From positions 1 to 32,684 of the forward strand of contig NZ_JADEXU010000092.1 in NCBI RefSeq assembly GCF_015206895.1: 32,684 nucleotides of DNA, read 5' to 3'. This document shows positions 32,519 to 32,684 of this stretch, one piece after another (position 1 is the stretch's first letter; the number at the start of each line of letters is the position of its first letter). The position numbers and the translations under genes were made by a program. The stretch comes from Nostoc sp. LEGE 12450 (GTDB taxonomy: Bacteria > Cyanobacteriota > Cyanobacteriia > Cyanobacteriales > Nostocaceae). The notes beneath the pieces were generated by a model, which was given only the letters and a program-made list of their open reading frames with translations, did no database searches and was not told the origin of the DNA.

Positions 32519-32684
32519 GAATAGGAAGTCAAGCCTTAACCCAAGGGTATTGGAATAACCTGAGTTCGGGTTAAAGATAAGGAGGTAAAAGCCACTCCAG
32601 TTGAAGGCTAGGTTTCTTAGGTTGATGACAATAAGCGATTAATCCGCAAAGAACGTTAACGCAAAAATTAACGGGACTGCGGTG
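32519..32684. other. Window edge, no gene seen
   Basis: A weak inverted repeat (TTAACCC ... GGGTTAA, about 32537-32575) follows the element. AAGGAGG-like sequence at 32579-32585 is not followed by a good start codon within range. Nothing else can be called before the sequence ends. Confidence 0.4.

Overview
The window looks like chromosome from a filamentous, heterocyst-type cyanobacterium of the Nostoc group. The evidence is dense GCGATCGC (HIP1-type) octamers, heptameric tandem repeats (STRR) between genes, a cyanobacterial-size SRP RNA, and above all a separate gene for the C-terminal half of a split DnaE intein. The 36-residue C-intein matches, as far as I recall it, the Nostoc punctiforme (Npu) one, so the source is probably N. 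punctiforme or a very close relative. I made this species call from memory, without a search.

Layout. 0-4.4 kb: pgk (-) diverges from a universal stress protein gene (+), followed by a GDYXXLXY-type protein and a DUF2157 membrane protein (both -). 4.4-9 kb: an NSUN/RsmB-type RNA cytosine methyltransferase, a Nudix hydrolase, a shortened DUF4232 lipoprotein, proline iminopeptidase and a YciI protein. 8.96-10.5 kb: the SRP RNA gene (ffs), a phasin-like protein, a Cys-rich cyanobacterial protein and queF. 10.8-14.2 kb: an orphan PstS-type phosphate-binding lipoprotein and the ccdA-ccsB pair of system II cytochrome c maturation (all -).

14.4-24.5 kb is a signalling block: a 2361-residue Ser/Thr kinase-AAA-TPR-GAF-PAS-GAF-GAF-histidine kinase-receiver protein, then an 861-residue GAF-GAF-PAS adenylyl cyclase of the CyaB type. 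A small membrane protein follows. Next is a 1.4-kb stretch without a gene that may hold a decayed PatA-like gene, and then an intact PatA-like response regulator. 28-32.4 kb: an SGNH hydrolase (-), dnaE-C, a possible orphan PD-(D/E)XK nuclease and a secreted protein of unknown function.

The spaces between genes are rich in small repeats. Two elements share the same 17-bp terminal inverted repeat (10698-10820 and 32449-32518). A third has 14-bp ends (31663-31752). There are two copies of a palindromic 30-45 bp hairpin repeat and several STRR heptamer runs, one of which overlaps the queF start codon. I see no IS transposase, CRISPR array, tRNA or rRNA. Most genes are ordinary housekeeping or signalling genes. 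The best candidates for something not yet described are the putative orphan nuclease at 30990, the Cys/His-rich protein at 9627, and the small terminal-inverted-repeat elements.
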